From: an uncultured Bacteroides sp.
GTDB taxonomy: Bacteria > Bacteroidota > Bacteroidia > Bacteroidales > Bacteroidaceae
Assembly (NCBI GenBank): GCA_959606905.1
Contig: CAUHML010000001.1
Span: 62,001 to 126,000, forward strand
Reading direction: 5' to 3'
DNA: 64,000 nucleotides
The notes under the pieces are model-generated. The model saw nothing but the letters and a program-made list of their open reading frames with translations. It ran no database searches and was not told where the DNA came from. The position numbers and the translations under genes are program-made. Shown piece after piece: positions 57,044 through 64,000 of this stretch (position 1 is its first letter; each line of letters begins with the position of its first letter).

Positions 57044-58648
57044 TTAATAACCAGGATTTTGATCATTCTTCATTTTCTTATTCGCATTGATTTCCTTTTG
57101 AGGAATAGGCCATAAATAATCTCTATCCTTATTGAAAGAACGTTTATCAACAGTCATCGGAACATATTGCCAATCTTCGGAAACATTTCCATTAGAATAA
57201 GTTTTTAGCTTAGTTACATCTAGTCCTACTCCATCCACCATTACTTTTTCGGCTATTTTCCAACGACGGATATCATGCCAACGTTGCCCCTCATGGAACA
57301 ATTCCACCCGGCGTTCATTACGAATCAGTTCACGCATAGTCGTCTTATTCAAGTTAGGCAATGAAGTTGTCAAAGCTACCATTCCCACCCTGTTTCTAAG
57401 TTCATCAATCAATGGATAGGCATCTTTTGGACCATTCAGTTCATTCTCAGCTTCTGCCCATGCCAGAAGCACTTCTCCATAACGCATCAGTATTTTATCA
57501 CTACCATCATTGGAAGTATTGGCAATTTCCACATTTGCTCCTTTTTTAGGTCTGAATCCGGTAATGTTCCCCCAACTTGCAGGAACCCAATTAGCCTGAT
57601 AGCGGGTCTGGGCATCCAAACGATACTCATAACCAGGACAAAGAATAGAAAGATGTAACCGTGGATCCCGATTATCAAAAGGACGATCCGGATTATAAGT
57701 AGGGTCTTTTAATATCATTTCTCCATTGTCAGCTTCTAAATCTTTTACGGGCAGTCCATTAGCAGTGAAAAAACTCTCTACTGCTGGAAGTAACGTTTGG
57801 AAAGAACCCCAATGATACCATAACATGGTCATATAGCTCGAACGATAATCTACTGCATAATTTATCTTGAAAATAATCTCTTTATTAGTAGTATCATCTG
57901 TTCCTTTTTCCAAAAAGAGAGTAGTAAAATCAGGATATAAACTGTACCCCAATTCTTTGATAGCCTTGGCACATTGTATAACTGTAGCATGGTCGTATAA
58001 ATATTGAGCTATTCTAAGTTTCAACATATAAGCAGCTCCTTTATTCGCCGATTCTCCTCCAAAAGAATGAGCAAGATACTGGATAGCAAACTCTACATCC
58101 TTGTCTACAAAATCCATTACTACACTTATTTCCTCACGGGCAGGATCTTCTAAAGGTGAATTTTCGTCCAACAAAGGTACACGACCATAGAAACTCACCA
58201 AATCAAAATAAAAATAAGCACGCAAATAACGTGTTTCAGCTATAACTGAATTTTTATCCGCAGCAGACAAAGTAGTGTTTGATGCTAACCCTCGCAACAA
58301 TGAATTACAGCGAGAAATTGCCTGCCAGTCTTTCATCCATTTATACTCCGCAAGCCAACTGGTAGCTGTCTGAGTCCCTTTCGCAAATTCTGCCGAAAAT
58401 TCCCATGTATTCGGATTATAAGAATTATCACACATATTTTCGTAAGTATAAGGAGTGATATAGCTAGGACTGTCGTCATAGAAACAATTATATATACCTG
58501 CCAACAGACTTTTCGCTTGTTCAATATCTTTCAGAAATGTGTCAGGAGATGCTTTATCAATAGGAAGCGTATCCAGATAATCGGAACAACTGCTTACTGG
58601 CATAGCCAACAACAATACAGTAATATATTTCAAAATAGTCTTTTTCAT
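57044..58648 (-). CDS. SusD-family lipoprotein (PUL 3)
   Basis: A 534-residue RagB/SusD protein with a lipobox VSSC near residue 21. Characteristic blocks are DTFLKDIEQAKSLLAGIYNCF, ETRYLRAYFYFDLVSFYGRVPLL, MLKLRIAQYLYDHA, LMRYGEVLLAWAEAENEL and RELIRNERRVELFHEGQRWHDIRRW. It begins 4 nt after its susC partner. It binds glycan at the cell surface together with SusC and probably contacts the FISUMP and beta-helix lipoproteins encoded downstream. Confidence 0.95.
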   Translation of the reverse strand: MKKTILKYITVLLLAMPVSSCSDYLDTLPIDKASPDTFLKDIEQAKSLLAGIYNCFYDDSPSYITPYTYENMCDNSYNPNTWEFSAEFAKGTQTATSWLAEYKWMKDWQAISRCNSLLRGLASNTTLSAADKNSVIAETRYLRAYFYFDLVSFYGRVPLLDENSPLEDPAREEISVVMDFVDKDVEFAIQYLAHSFGGESANKGAAYMLKLRIAQYLYDHATVIQCAKAIKELGYSLYPDFTTLFLEKGTDDTTNKEIIFKINYAVDYRSSYMTMLWYHWGSFQTLLPAVESFFTANGLPVKDLEADNGEMILKDPTYNPDRPFDNRDPRLHLSILCPGYEYRLDAQTRYQANWVPASWGNITGFRPKKGANVEIANTSNDGSDKILMRYGEVLLAWAEAENELNGPKDAYPLIDELRNRVGMVALTTSLPNLNKTTMRELIRNERRVELFHEGQRWHDIRRWKIAEKVMVDGVGLDVTKLKTYSNGNVSEDWQYVPMTVDKRSFNKDRDYLWPIPQKEINANKKMKNDQNPGY

Positions 58649-58652
58649 ATTC

Positions 58653-61600
58653 TTAGAAAGTTAAATTTATTCCGAATGTAAATGTTTTGACTAACGGATA
58701 ATCATAAATATTAGACGATTTAACTCCTGCCCTTTCAGGATCAAAACCTTTATAAGCAGTAATCGTAAGCAAATTTTGCCCACTTACAAATACACGTGCG
58801 CCTGTCATGCCAATCTTATTCATCCAAACTACAGGAAACGTGTAACCCAACTCTACATTTTTCAAACGAAGATAAGACATATCCTCAACATAATATTCTG
58901 ATTTGATAGTAGCCCGTTGATTATCAATATACACACGTTGGTAAGTATTATTCGGTGCATCGGGAGTCCATCTTTTTATCATCCACCCTGCAGAATTGTA
59001 ACCATTGAAAAACGGAGAAACCAATTCACCCATACTCCAGCCTCTTCCTCCAGCCACTCCCTGGAAAAAAGCTGTAAAATCAAATCCTTTATATTTTGCG
59101 CCCAGATTGAACGAATACATAAAATCCGGAGAAGGATTACCCAATGCCACACGGTCATTATCTTTGTCGATTATACCATCACCATTTTGATCTTTAAACC
59201 GGATATCACCAGGAGCAGCAATCAAACCAGAATAAGAATTAACCACATTTCCGAAGCGGTCGAAAGTTACCAGATGATTGTGTATCTCTTTATCACTTTG
59301 ATAAATGCCTTCCACTTCATATCCATACAACGTATTAATCGGCTTTCCTTCTTGCAACAAGATTCCTTTCGAATCATCCAGTATAGGACTGAGTCCTTTC
59401 AAATCAAGTATTTCATTCTTATTGAAAGAGAGATTAAAACCTCCATTTAATTCCAATGCACGAGTAATCATTTTACTATATGACACAGAAAATTCAGCTC
59501 CGATATTACGTACTTTCCCTGCATTCTGCCAAGGGTCTTCTGTAAATCCGAAAGTACTTGAAACAGGTAATTGCATCAAAATATCAGAAGTTTCCTTGAT
59601 ATAGAAATCACCGGAAAAATTAAGTGACTTGAAAAGAGTCAAATCCAACCCTAAATTCCATTGGGTAGTCGTCTCCCAACTTAAATCTTTATTAGCAACA
59701 TACGCCAATGCCGAACCAGTGTACATTTGATTATTCCATACGTAATTAGCACTACCTACCGAAAGAATATCTGTTCCTGCATAGGAACTCCATATTTTTT
59801 CATTTCCTAATTGTCCCCAAGAAGCACGTAATTTAAGCTCATCTATCCACCGTATATGATCTTTCATGAAATTTTCTTCCGATATTCTCCAACCGGTAGA
59901 GAAAGAAGGAAAAGTTCCCCATTTATGTCCAGTTGCAAACTTTGATGAACCATCATAACGAATATTAGCTTCGAATAAATATTTGTTTTTATAATCGTAG
60001 TTGAAACGTCCGAAAAGAGATAAAGATTTAACTTCCGATTCCCAACCGCCGTTTTTTTGTGTCGTAGGATCTCCTACTTCTAATGTAGGAAGATCTGCCG
60101 TAAGACGTTTGCGTTCGGTCCAATAGAATTTATCTTTCCATTCGGACTGTTGTGCACCAGCTAAAAATTTTAAATGATGATCTTCATGAATATTAAACCA
60201 GTAATTAAGCGTAGCATAACTTGATAAACTGGATTGCTGCTGTGCACTTTCTTTTATCCACGATTCCACAGTATTGATTTTACCAATTGTTTGTTCACCG
60301 TTAGAACCCGTTTCTACTGCATAAAGAGTTGCATTAGGTGCATAAGTACGGATAAACTCATGATTGATATCATAGTTGACAGCACCTTCCAATTTCAACT
60401 GTGGAGTGATTTGCCACTGAAGATTAAAATTGCCATTAAAATTTGTCTTGTCAAAGTCCTTACTTCCACCGGCTTCTTTGACAGCATCATCATAAAACCA
60501 GCTTGTCCAGCCATAACCTTCCATTTTAGCAGTGACCATCGGTTGCATTTGGATAATATGGCTAAGAGTTCCCTCAGTACCGTTCACCAAGTCTGTACGT
60601 AAACCCTTATAACCCGACAAGTTAGTCCCTATTTTCAACTTATTGTCAAATAAAGAACTGGTCACGTTGGAACGGAAGGAATATTTCTGATAAGATGTAC
60701 CATCCAAAATACCATCCTGGTCCAAATAACCCACAGAGAAAGTATAGGTAAGTTGTTCCGTTCCTCCATTCACTTTGAGATAATGGTTATGTTGAGGTGC
60801 TGGTTTAAAATAAAAATCAGCCCAGTTGCGGTCCGGATAAACTCCCGGATTATCCCCCTTGCGAAAATGGTCAATCCACTCTTCACTATAAGCTGGTTGT
60901 AATCCTGAATTCATCCGGGCTTCATTGTACAATTCCATAAAATCCACCGAACCAAGTAAATCAGGAAAACGGGTAACATTCTGAATGGCAAAATAACCAT
61001 TATATTCTACTGACAGCTTTCCGCTTTTCCCTTTCTTTGTAGTGATAAGAATGACCCCATTGGCAGCCTTATTTCCGTAAATAGCCGCAGAAGCTGCATC
61101 TTTCAATACAGAAATAGATTCAATATCTTTAGGGTCCACTTTATCAAAAGAAGATTCAAATCCGTCAATGATAATCAAAGGAGAAGAATCATTCAACGTA
61201 CCAATACCACGGATATTTATAGAACTTCCATCGTCACCGGGTTGCCCGGATAATTGAGTGACCTGCATACCAGGCACCTTTCCCTGAAGTGCAATGGAGA
61301 CATCCGTAATCGGTCGGTTCTTAAAATCAGCCGTCCCTACCGTAGCAACCGAACCTGTAAGTTTTTCCTTACTATTGGTTCCATAACCGATCACTACTAC
61401 ATTATCTAATAACACTGCATCTTCTTCCAATTTGATAACCAAATTCCGCTGAGCATTTGTTATTTTCAATGATTTCGGACGGTATCCCAAATAAGAAAAT
61501 TCCAGAACTTCCCCCACTCCCACATTAATGGAAAAGTGTCCTTTTGCATCGGTTATAGTTCCTACCGAACGATCTTTAATTTTCACTACTGCCCCAACAA

Positions 61601-61739
61601 TTTCTGTATTGTCAGCATCTACTATCTTTCCTTGAACAAGGACATTGGATTTTGTCTGCGCAAACGAACTTTGCATGAAAAATAATCCGAAAATCAACAA
61701 AATTCCATAGCATACATTTGAGCCTTTGTGTGATTTCAT
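58653..61739 (-). CDS. SusC-family TonB-dependent transporter (PUL 3)
   Basis: A 1028-residue outer-membrane protein with a signal peptide (ending near SSFAQTKS), a carboxypeptidase-regulatory-like domain (about residues 33-110, VQGKIVDADNTEIVGAVVKI), the TonB/plug region (VVVIGYGTNSKEKLTGSV; LIIIDGFESSFDKVDPKDIE; YGNKAANGVILITTKKG) and a barrel ending in FTFGINLTF. There is no STN domain, which agrees with control by HTCS-2. It heads a five-gene operon with gaps of 4 to 21 nt. Confidence 0.95.
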   Translation of the reverse strand: MKSHKGSNVCYGILLIFGLFFMQSSFAQTKSNVLVQGKIVDADNTEIVGAVVKIKDRSVGTITDAKGHFSINVGVGEVLEFSYLGYRPKSLKITNAQRNLVIKLEEDAVLLDNVVVIGYGTNSKEKLTGSVATVGTADFKNRPITDVSIALQGKVPGMQVTQLSGQPGDDGSSINIRGIGTLNDSSPLIIIDGFESSFDKVDPKDIESISVLKDAASAAIYGNKAANGVILITTKKGKSGKLSVEYNGYFAIQNVTRFPDLLGSVDFMELYNEARMNSGLQPAYSEEWIDHFRKGDNPGVYPDRNWADFYFKPAPQHNHYLKVNGGTEQLTYTFSVGYLDQDGILDGTSYQKYSFRSNVTSSLFDNKLKIGTNLSGYKGLRTDLVNGTEGTLSHIIQMQPMVTAKMEGYGWTSWFYDDAVKEAGGSKDFDKTNFNGNFNLQWQITPQLKLEGAVNYDINHEFIRTYAPNATLYAVETGSNGEQTIGKINTVESWIKESAQQQSSLSSYATLNYWFNIHEDHHLKFLAGAQQSEWKDKFYWTERKRLTADLPTLEVGDPTTQKNGGWESEVKSLSLFGRFNYDYKNKYLFEANIRYDGSSKFATGHKWGTFPSFSTGWRISEENFMKDHIRWIDELKLRASWGQLGNEKIWSSYAGTDILSVGSANYVWNNQMYTGSALAYVANKDLSWETTTQWNLGLDLTLFKSLNFSGDFYIKETSDILMQLPVSSTFGFTEDPWQNAGKVRNIGAEFSVSYSKMITRALELNGGFNLSFNKNEILDLKGLSPILDDSKGILLQEGKPINTLYGYEVEGIYQSDKEIHNHLVTFDRFGNVVNSYSGLIAAPGDIRFKDQNGDGIIDKDNDRVALGNPSPDFMYSFNLGAKYKGFDFTAFFQGVAGGRGWSMGELVSPFFNGYNSAGWMIKRWTPDAPNNTYQRVYIDNQRATIKSEYYVEDMSYLRLKNVELGYTFPVVWMNKIGMTGARVFVSGQNLLTITAYKGFDPERAGVKSSNIYDYPLVKTFTFGINLTF

Positions 61740-61781
61740 TGTTTCATAAGTTTAAATTTAATGGTTTCATAATATCAGAAG

Positions 61782-61789
61782 CGAAAGTA
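61782..61789 (-). promoter_or_regulatory. PUL 3 operon promoter (-7 box)
   Basis: TACTTTCG on the minus strand, 42 nt before the susC ATG, is an imperfect TAnnTTTG. It is assigned because it lies exactly 81 nt from operator copy B, the same distance as the consensus -7 box of the GH109-like gene from copy A, and both are followed by a shared GTAGAGA (plus-strand reading). Confidence 0.5.
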
Positions 61790-61870
61790 GAGATTTATGA
61801 GATATGAAGCTAATATAGAAGTTTATAAATAATATAAGATGTAGTAAAGTACATTTTTACAAGTTGTAAA

Positions 61871-61906
61871 TGAACAAATATATATGTAGAATAAACAAAT
61901 ATGTAT
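61871..61906. promoter_or_regulatory. Candidate HTCS-2 operator, copy B
   Basis: The block starts tgaacaaatatatatgta and ends aataaacaaatatgtat, matching copy A (47916-47950) at 30 of 35 positions. The AACA half-sites start at 61873 and 61894, 21 bp apart. It lies 132 bp upstream of susC in the same orientation to the gene as copy A to the GH109-like gene. Confidence 0.65.
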
Positions 61907-61919
61907 TGGGCTATATATA

Positions 61920-61960
61920 CAATTAGTCCCAGTCAAAATTATATTGACCGGGACTAATTG
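61920..61960. terminator. Inverted repeat after nadA, probable terminator
   Basis: Arms of 11 and 5 bp with one A-C mismatch (61920-61936 against 61944-61960) form a strong hairpin 31 nt after the nadA stop. It lies upstream of operator copy B, so it could insulate PUL 3 from nadA read-through. The following sequence is A/T-rich but without a long T run. Confidence 0.55.
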
Positions 61961-61991
61961 TATACCATCTTATCAAAAAGACTATAATTTC

Positions 61992-62930
61992 TTATAATCC
62001 CAACTTTGCCGAAATCTCCAACATTCGTTGAATCGGCTTCACTGCCTTTTCTGCTACTTCAGGATCCACCGTAATTTCCGGCGATTCATTCTTCAGACAC
62101 TCATACAGCTTCTCTAACGTATTCAACCGCATAAAGCTACACTCATTACATCCGCACGTACTATCATTAGGAGGAGCCGGAATAAACGTTGTCTGCGGAC
62201 ATTTCTTCTGCATCTCATGCAGAATGCCCGATTCGGTAGCTACGATATATGTGTTTTCGGGATGATTCACAGCGTACTTCAGCAATGCAGCCGTAGAACC
62301 TACCACGTCCGCCAGTTTCAGCACCGTATTCTTACATTCGGGATGTGCCAGTACCAATGCTTCCGGATGTTGTGCTTTCAGTTCCACGATCTTTTCAACC
62401 GAAAATTGTTCGTGTACATGGCAGGCTCCGTCCCAAAGAAGCATATTCCTGTTCGTAACTGAGTTGATATAATTACCCAGATTCCGGTCCGGACCAAAAA
62501 TTATTTTCTCATCTTTTGGGAAGCTTTCCACAATCTGCCGTGCATTGGTGGAAGTTACCACCACATCCGTTACCGCTTTAACCGCAGCCGTTGTGTTGAC
62601 GTACGAAATAACGGTGTGTCCCGGGTGCTCTTTGACAAACTGCGCAAACTTGTCCGCCGGACAACTGTCCGCCAACGAACAACCTGCTTCCATGTCGGGC
62701 ACCAGCACTTTCTTGTTCGGACAAAGCACCTTCGCTGTTTCACCCATAAAGTGAACGCCGCACATCACAATGATGTCCGCTTCCGTTTTGGCCGCCCATT
62801 GAGCCAATGCCAAACTGTCACCAACGTAATCAGCGATGTCTTGTATTTCACCCTTCTGGTAGTAGTGGCCCAGAATGATCGCATTCTTTTCTTTCTTCAG
62901 CTCATTAATAGCCTTTATGAGTTCATTCAT
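61992..62930 (-). CDS. nadA: Quinolinate synthase
   Basis: A 312-residue iron-sulfur enzyme that condenses iminoaspartate with dihydroxyacetone phosphate to quinolinate, a step of de novo NAD synthesis in the cytoplasm. Diagnostic blocks are NAIILGHYYQKGEIQDIADYVGDS at the N-terminus (in part), VMCGVHFMGETAKVL, DMEAGCSLADSC, VLAHPECKNTV and the C-terminal CGCNECSFMRLNTLEKLY. Cys residues of these blocks would bind the [4Fe-4S] cluster. Length is normal for the family. nadB and nadC are not in the window. The leader may be long and contains a tandem repeat that could be a regulatory site. Confidence 0.97.
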   Translation of the reverse strand: MNELIKAINELKKEKNAIILGHYYQKGEIQDIADYVGDSLALAQWAAKTEADIIVMCGVHFMGETAKVLCPNKKVLVPDMEAGCSLADSCPADKFAQFVKEHPGHTVISYVNTTAAVKAVTDVVVTSTNARQIVESFPKDEKIIFGPDRNLGNYINSVTNRNMLLWDGACHVHEQFSVEKIVELKAQHPEALVLAHPECKNTVLKLADVVGSTAALLKYAVNHPENTYIVATESGILHEMQKKCPQTTFIPAPPNDSTCGCNECSFMRLNTLEKLYECLKNESPEITVDPEVAEKAVKPIQRMLEISAKLGL

Positions 62931-63032
62931 AATAATATTCTTATTTCTTCCTTTTTTTAAAAAATCCTTTGTTAGTGATGATTGCCTGTTAATAATGTTA
63001 GCAAATAAATCCGTTTTTTCTTGCCGGATAAG

Positions 63033-63066
63033 TTATTAGTCCATACTTCTGCTTTATAAGTCCATT
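63033..63066. promoter_or_regulatory. Tandem 21-bp-period repeat upstream of nadA
   Basis: Two 13-mers, ttattagtccata (63033-63045) and ttataagtccatt (63054-63066), share 11 of 13 positions and start 21 bp apart. They lie 103-136 bp before the nadA ATG, just upstream of a weak -7-like box (TTTATTTG at 63002-63009 on the minus strand) that lacks a -33 box. This is the layout of an activator site, but no regulator is known to me. Confidence 0.45.
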
Positions 63067-63167
63067 ATGAACGGGAAAAAAGAAGAAGATTTACTGTATA
63101 TCTGCTTTATTATCAATGCAAGCATCGGTCAATGAAAGTTATCTATTAACTCCCTGTTGATAAAGTG

Positions 63168-63175
63168 CAAAGTTA
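63168..63175 (-). promoter_or_regulatory. Possible distal nadA promoter (-7 box)
   Basis: TAACTTTG on the minus strand fits TAnnTTTG and would give a nadA leader of about 230 nt. No TTTG -33 box is seen. The remainder of 62931-63383 shows no gene. Confidence 0.4.
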
Positions 63176-63383
63176 AAAACTTTATGGATATAAACAGGCA
63201 GATAAGTGCTGAAAAATATGTTTATGTCTGTGTAGAAAGTTTTGGGTTAGTTTTTTGGAATGTTCATAATGAAGGCCTCTTATACCTTCTTTTGAATAAT
63301 GCAAGAATTATTTTTCAAAATCTTTGCCGATAGTTTTGACAGGTTTTAAACTGTTATCAACATCTGTGTTAACAGAAAAGAGT

Positions 63384-63391
63384 TACCTTTG
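63384..63391 (+). promoter_or_regulatory. Promoter -7 box of the RNA methyltransferase gene
   Basis: TACCTTTG fits TAnnTTTG and lies 29 nt upstream of the ATG at 63421. The -33 region has no clear TTTG. Confidence 0.55.
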
Positions 63392-63420
63392 CAATCAGAA
63401 TGTAATAAAAGAAAAGACGT

Positions 63421-63948
63421 ATGCGCAAACTGAAAATAACAGAGCTGAACCGTATCAGTGCCGAAGAGTTTAAACAGGCTGAGAAACTGCCTCTGGTGGT
63501 AGTGTTGGATGATATTCGTAGTCTGCACAATATAGGTTCGGTGTTCCGTACTTCGGATGCTTTTCGTATTGAATGTATTTATTTGTGTGGTATAACGGCA
63601 ACTCCTCCACATCCCGAAATGCATAAGACAGCATTGGGGGCTGAATTCACTGTCGACTGGAAGTATGTTGATAACGCTGTTGATGCTGTTGATAACCTTC
63701 GAAAAGCTGGTTATATGGTCTATTCGGTAGAACAGGCGGAAGGAAGTATCATGCTTGATGAACTGGAATTGGATAAAAGTAAGAAATACGCTATCGTAAT
63801 GGGAAATGAGGTAAAAGGTGTGCAGCAGGAGGTTATTAACCATTCGGACGGTTGTATCGAAATACCTCAATATGGTACGAAACACTCATTGAATGTTTCT
63901 GTAACGACAGGAATTGTGATCTGGGATTTATTCAAAAAACTTCGTTGA
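63421..63948 (+). CDS. TrmH/SpoU-family RNA 2'-O-methyltransferase
   Basis: A 175-residue SPOUT-class methyltransferase that would 2'-O-methylate a ribose in tRNA or rRNA using S-adenosylmethionine. The three family motifs are present: motif 1 in LHNIGSVFRTSDAF, motif 2 in AIVMGNEVKGV, and motif 3 in IEIPQYGTKHSLNVSVTTGI. These build the trefoil knot that binds the cofactor. The protein is short and lacks the N-terminal RNA-binding domain of larger SpoU proteins, so the target nucleotide cannot be predicted. It is divergent from nadA. The last 52 bases after it hold only A/T-rich repeats (tagttaataa twice). Confidence 0.92.
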   Translation: MRKLKITELNRISAEEFKQAEKLPLVVVLDDIRSLHNIGSVFRTSDAFRIECIYLCGITATPPHPEMHKTALGAEFTVDWKYVDNAVDAVDNLRKAGYMVYSVEQAEGSIMLDELELDKSKKYAIVMGNEVKGVQQEVINHSDGCIEIPQYGTKHSLNVSVTTGIVIWDLFKKLR

Positions 63949-64000
63949 CAGCTTAAAACCTTATTAGTTAATAAGTGGTTTATAACTAGTTAATAATATA

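Noticed and set aside
63346..63885. A 179-codon minus-strand frame opposite the RNA methyltransferase gene
   Set aside because: It is antisense to a clear SPOUT protein and has no recognisable motif.
1..64000. CRISPR arrays, tRNA or rRNA genes, insertion sequences, integrases, toxin-antitoxin pairs
   Set aside because: None was found on reading both strands; the repeats present are short, local and not arranged as CRISPR units or transposon ends.

Overview
The window comes from a Bacteroidales chromosome, most likely a gut Bacteroides. Three things point there: promoters of the TTTG / TAnnTTTG type, several SusC/SusD outer-membrane glycan import pairs, and two hybrid two-component (HTCS) regulators that fuse a periplasmic sensor, histidine kinase, receiver and AraC DNA-binding domain in one chain. 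The species cannot be fixed from this sequence alone. No tRNA, rRNA, insertion sequence, integrase, CRISPR array or phage gene was seen.

Layout. (1) 1-2987: the end of lgt and mutS, core genes. (2) 3112-13940: a first polysaccharide utilization locus (PUL 1), made of an ECF sigma factor, a FecR-type anti-sigma, a SusC with an N-terminal signalling (STN) domain, a SusD, a GH105 unsaturated-uronyl hydrolase and a GH2 glycosidase, with a candidate short sRNA at its 3' edge. (3) 13971-20921: core genes eamA-like exporter, leuS, yitT-like, rdgB and an OmpA-family lipoprotein. (4) 21005-43476: PUL 2, with a DUF2264 protein, GH88, a GH95-like enzyme, HTCS-1, and one long operon susC-susD-susC-susD-lipoprotein-alginate-lyase-superfamily enzyme-GH29. 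(5) 43657-61906: a secreted metallophosphoesterase, a divergent GH29 protein, a GH109-like protein, HTCS-2, and the operon susC-susD-FISUMP lipoprotein-beta-helix lipoprotein-FISUMP lipoprotein (PUL 3). (6) 61920-64000: core genes nadA and a TrmH/SpoU RNA methyltransferase.

How the parts work together. In each PUL a SusC/SusD pair would bind and import oligosaccharides, the secreted enzymes would cut them, and a trans-envelope sensor would switch the genes on. PUL 1 signals through SusC-STN, FecR and ECF sigma; PULs 2 and 3 signal through their HTCS proteins. PUL 1 and PUL 2 both carry enzymes for unsaturated uronic acids, so acidic polysaccharides are the likely substrates; PUL 2 also carries fucosidase-type enzymes. 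PUL 3 has GH109- and GH29-type enzymes and an unusual surface set in which two FISUMP lipoproteins flank a parallel beta-helix lipoprotein.

The most notable non-coding signal is a 35-bp element, built on a 21-bp direct repeat, found upstream of both the GH109-like gene and the PUL 3 susC, 14 kb apart. At both sites it has the same orientation and lies exactly 81 nt from the -7 element. This is a strong candidate for the HTCS-2 operator. Other regulatory candidates are a 20-bp-period repeat upstream of the PUL 2 susC, a nested palindrome cluster before GH105, a 21-bp-period repeat upstream of nadA, and two possible sRNAs.
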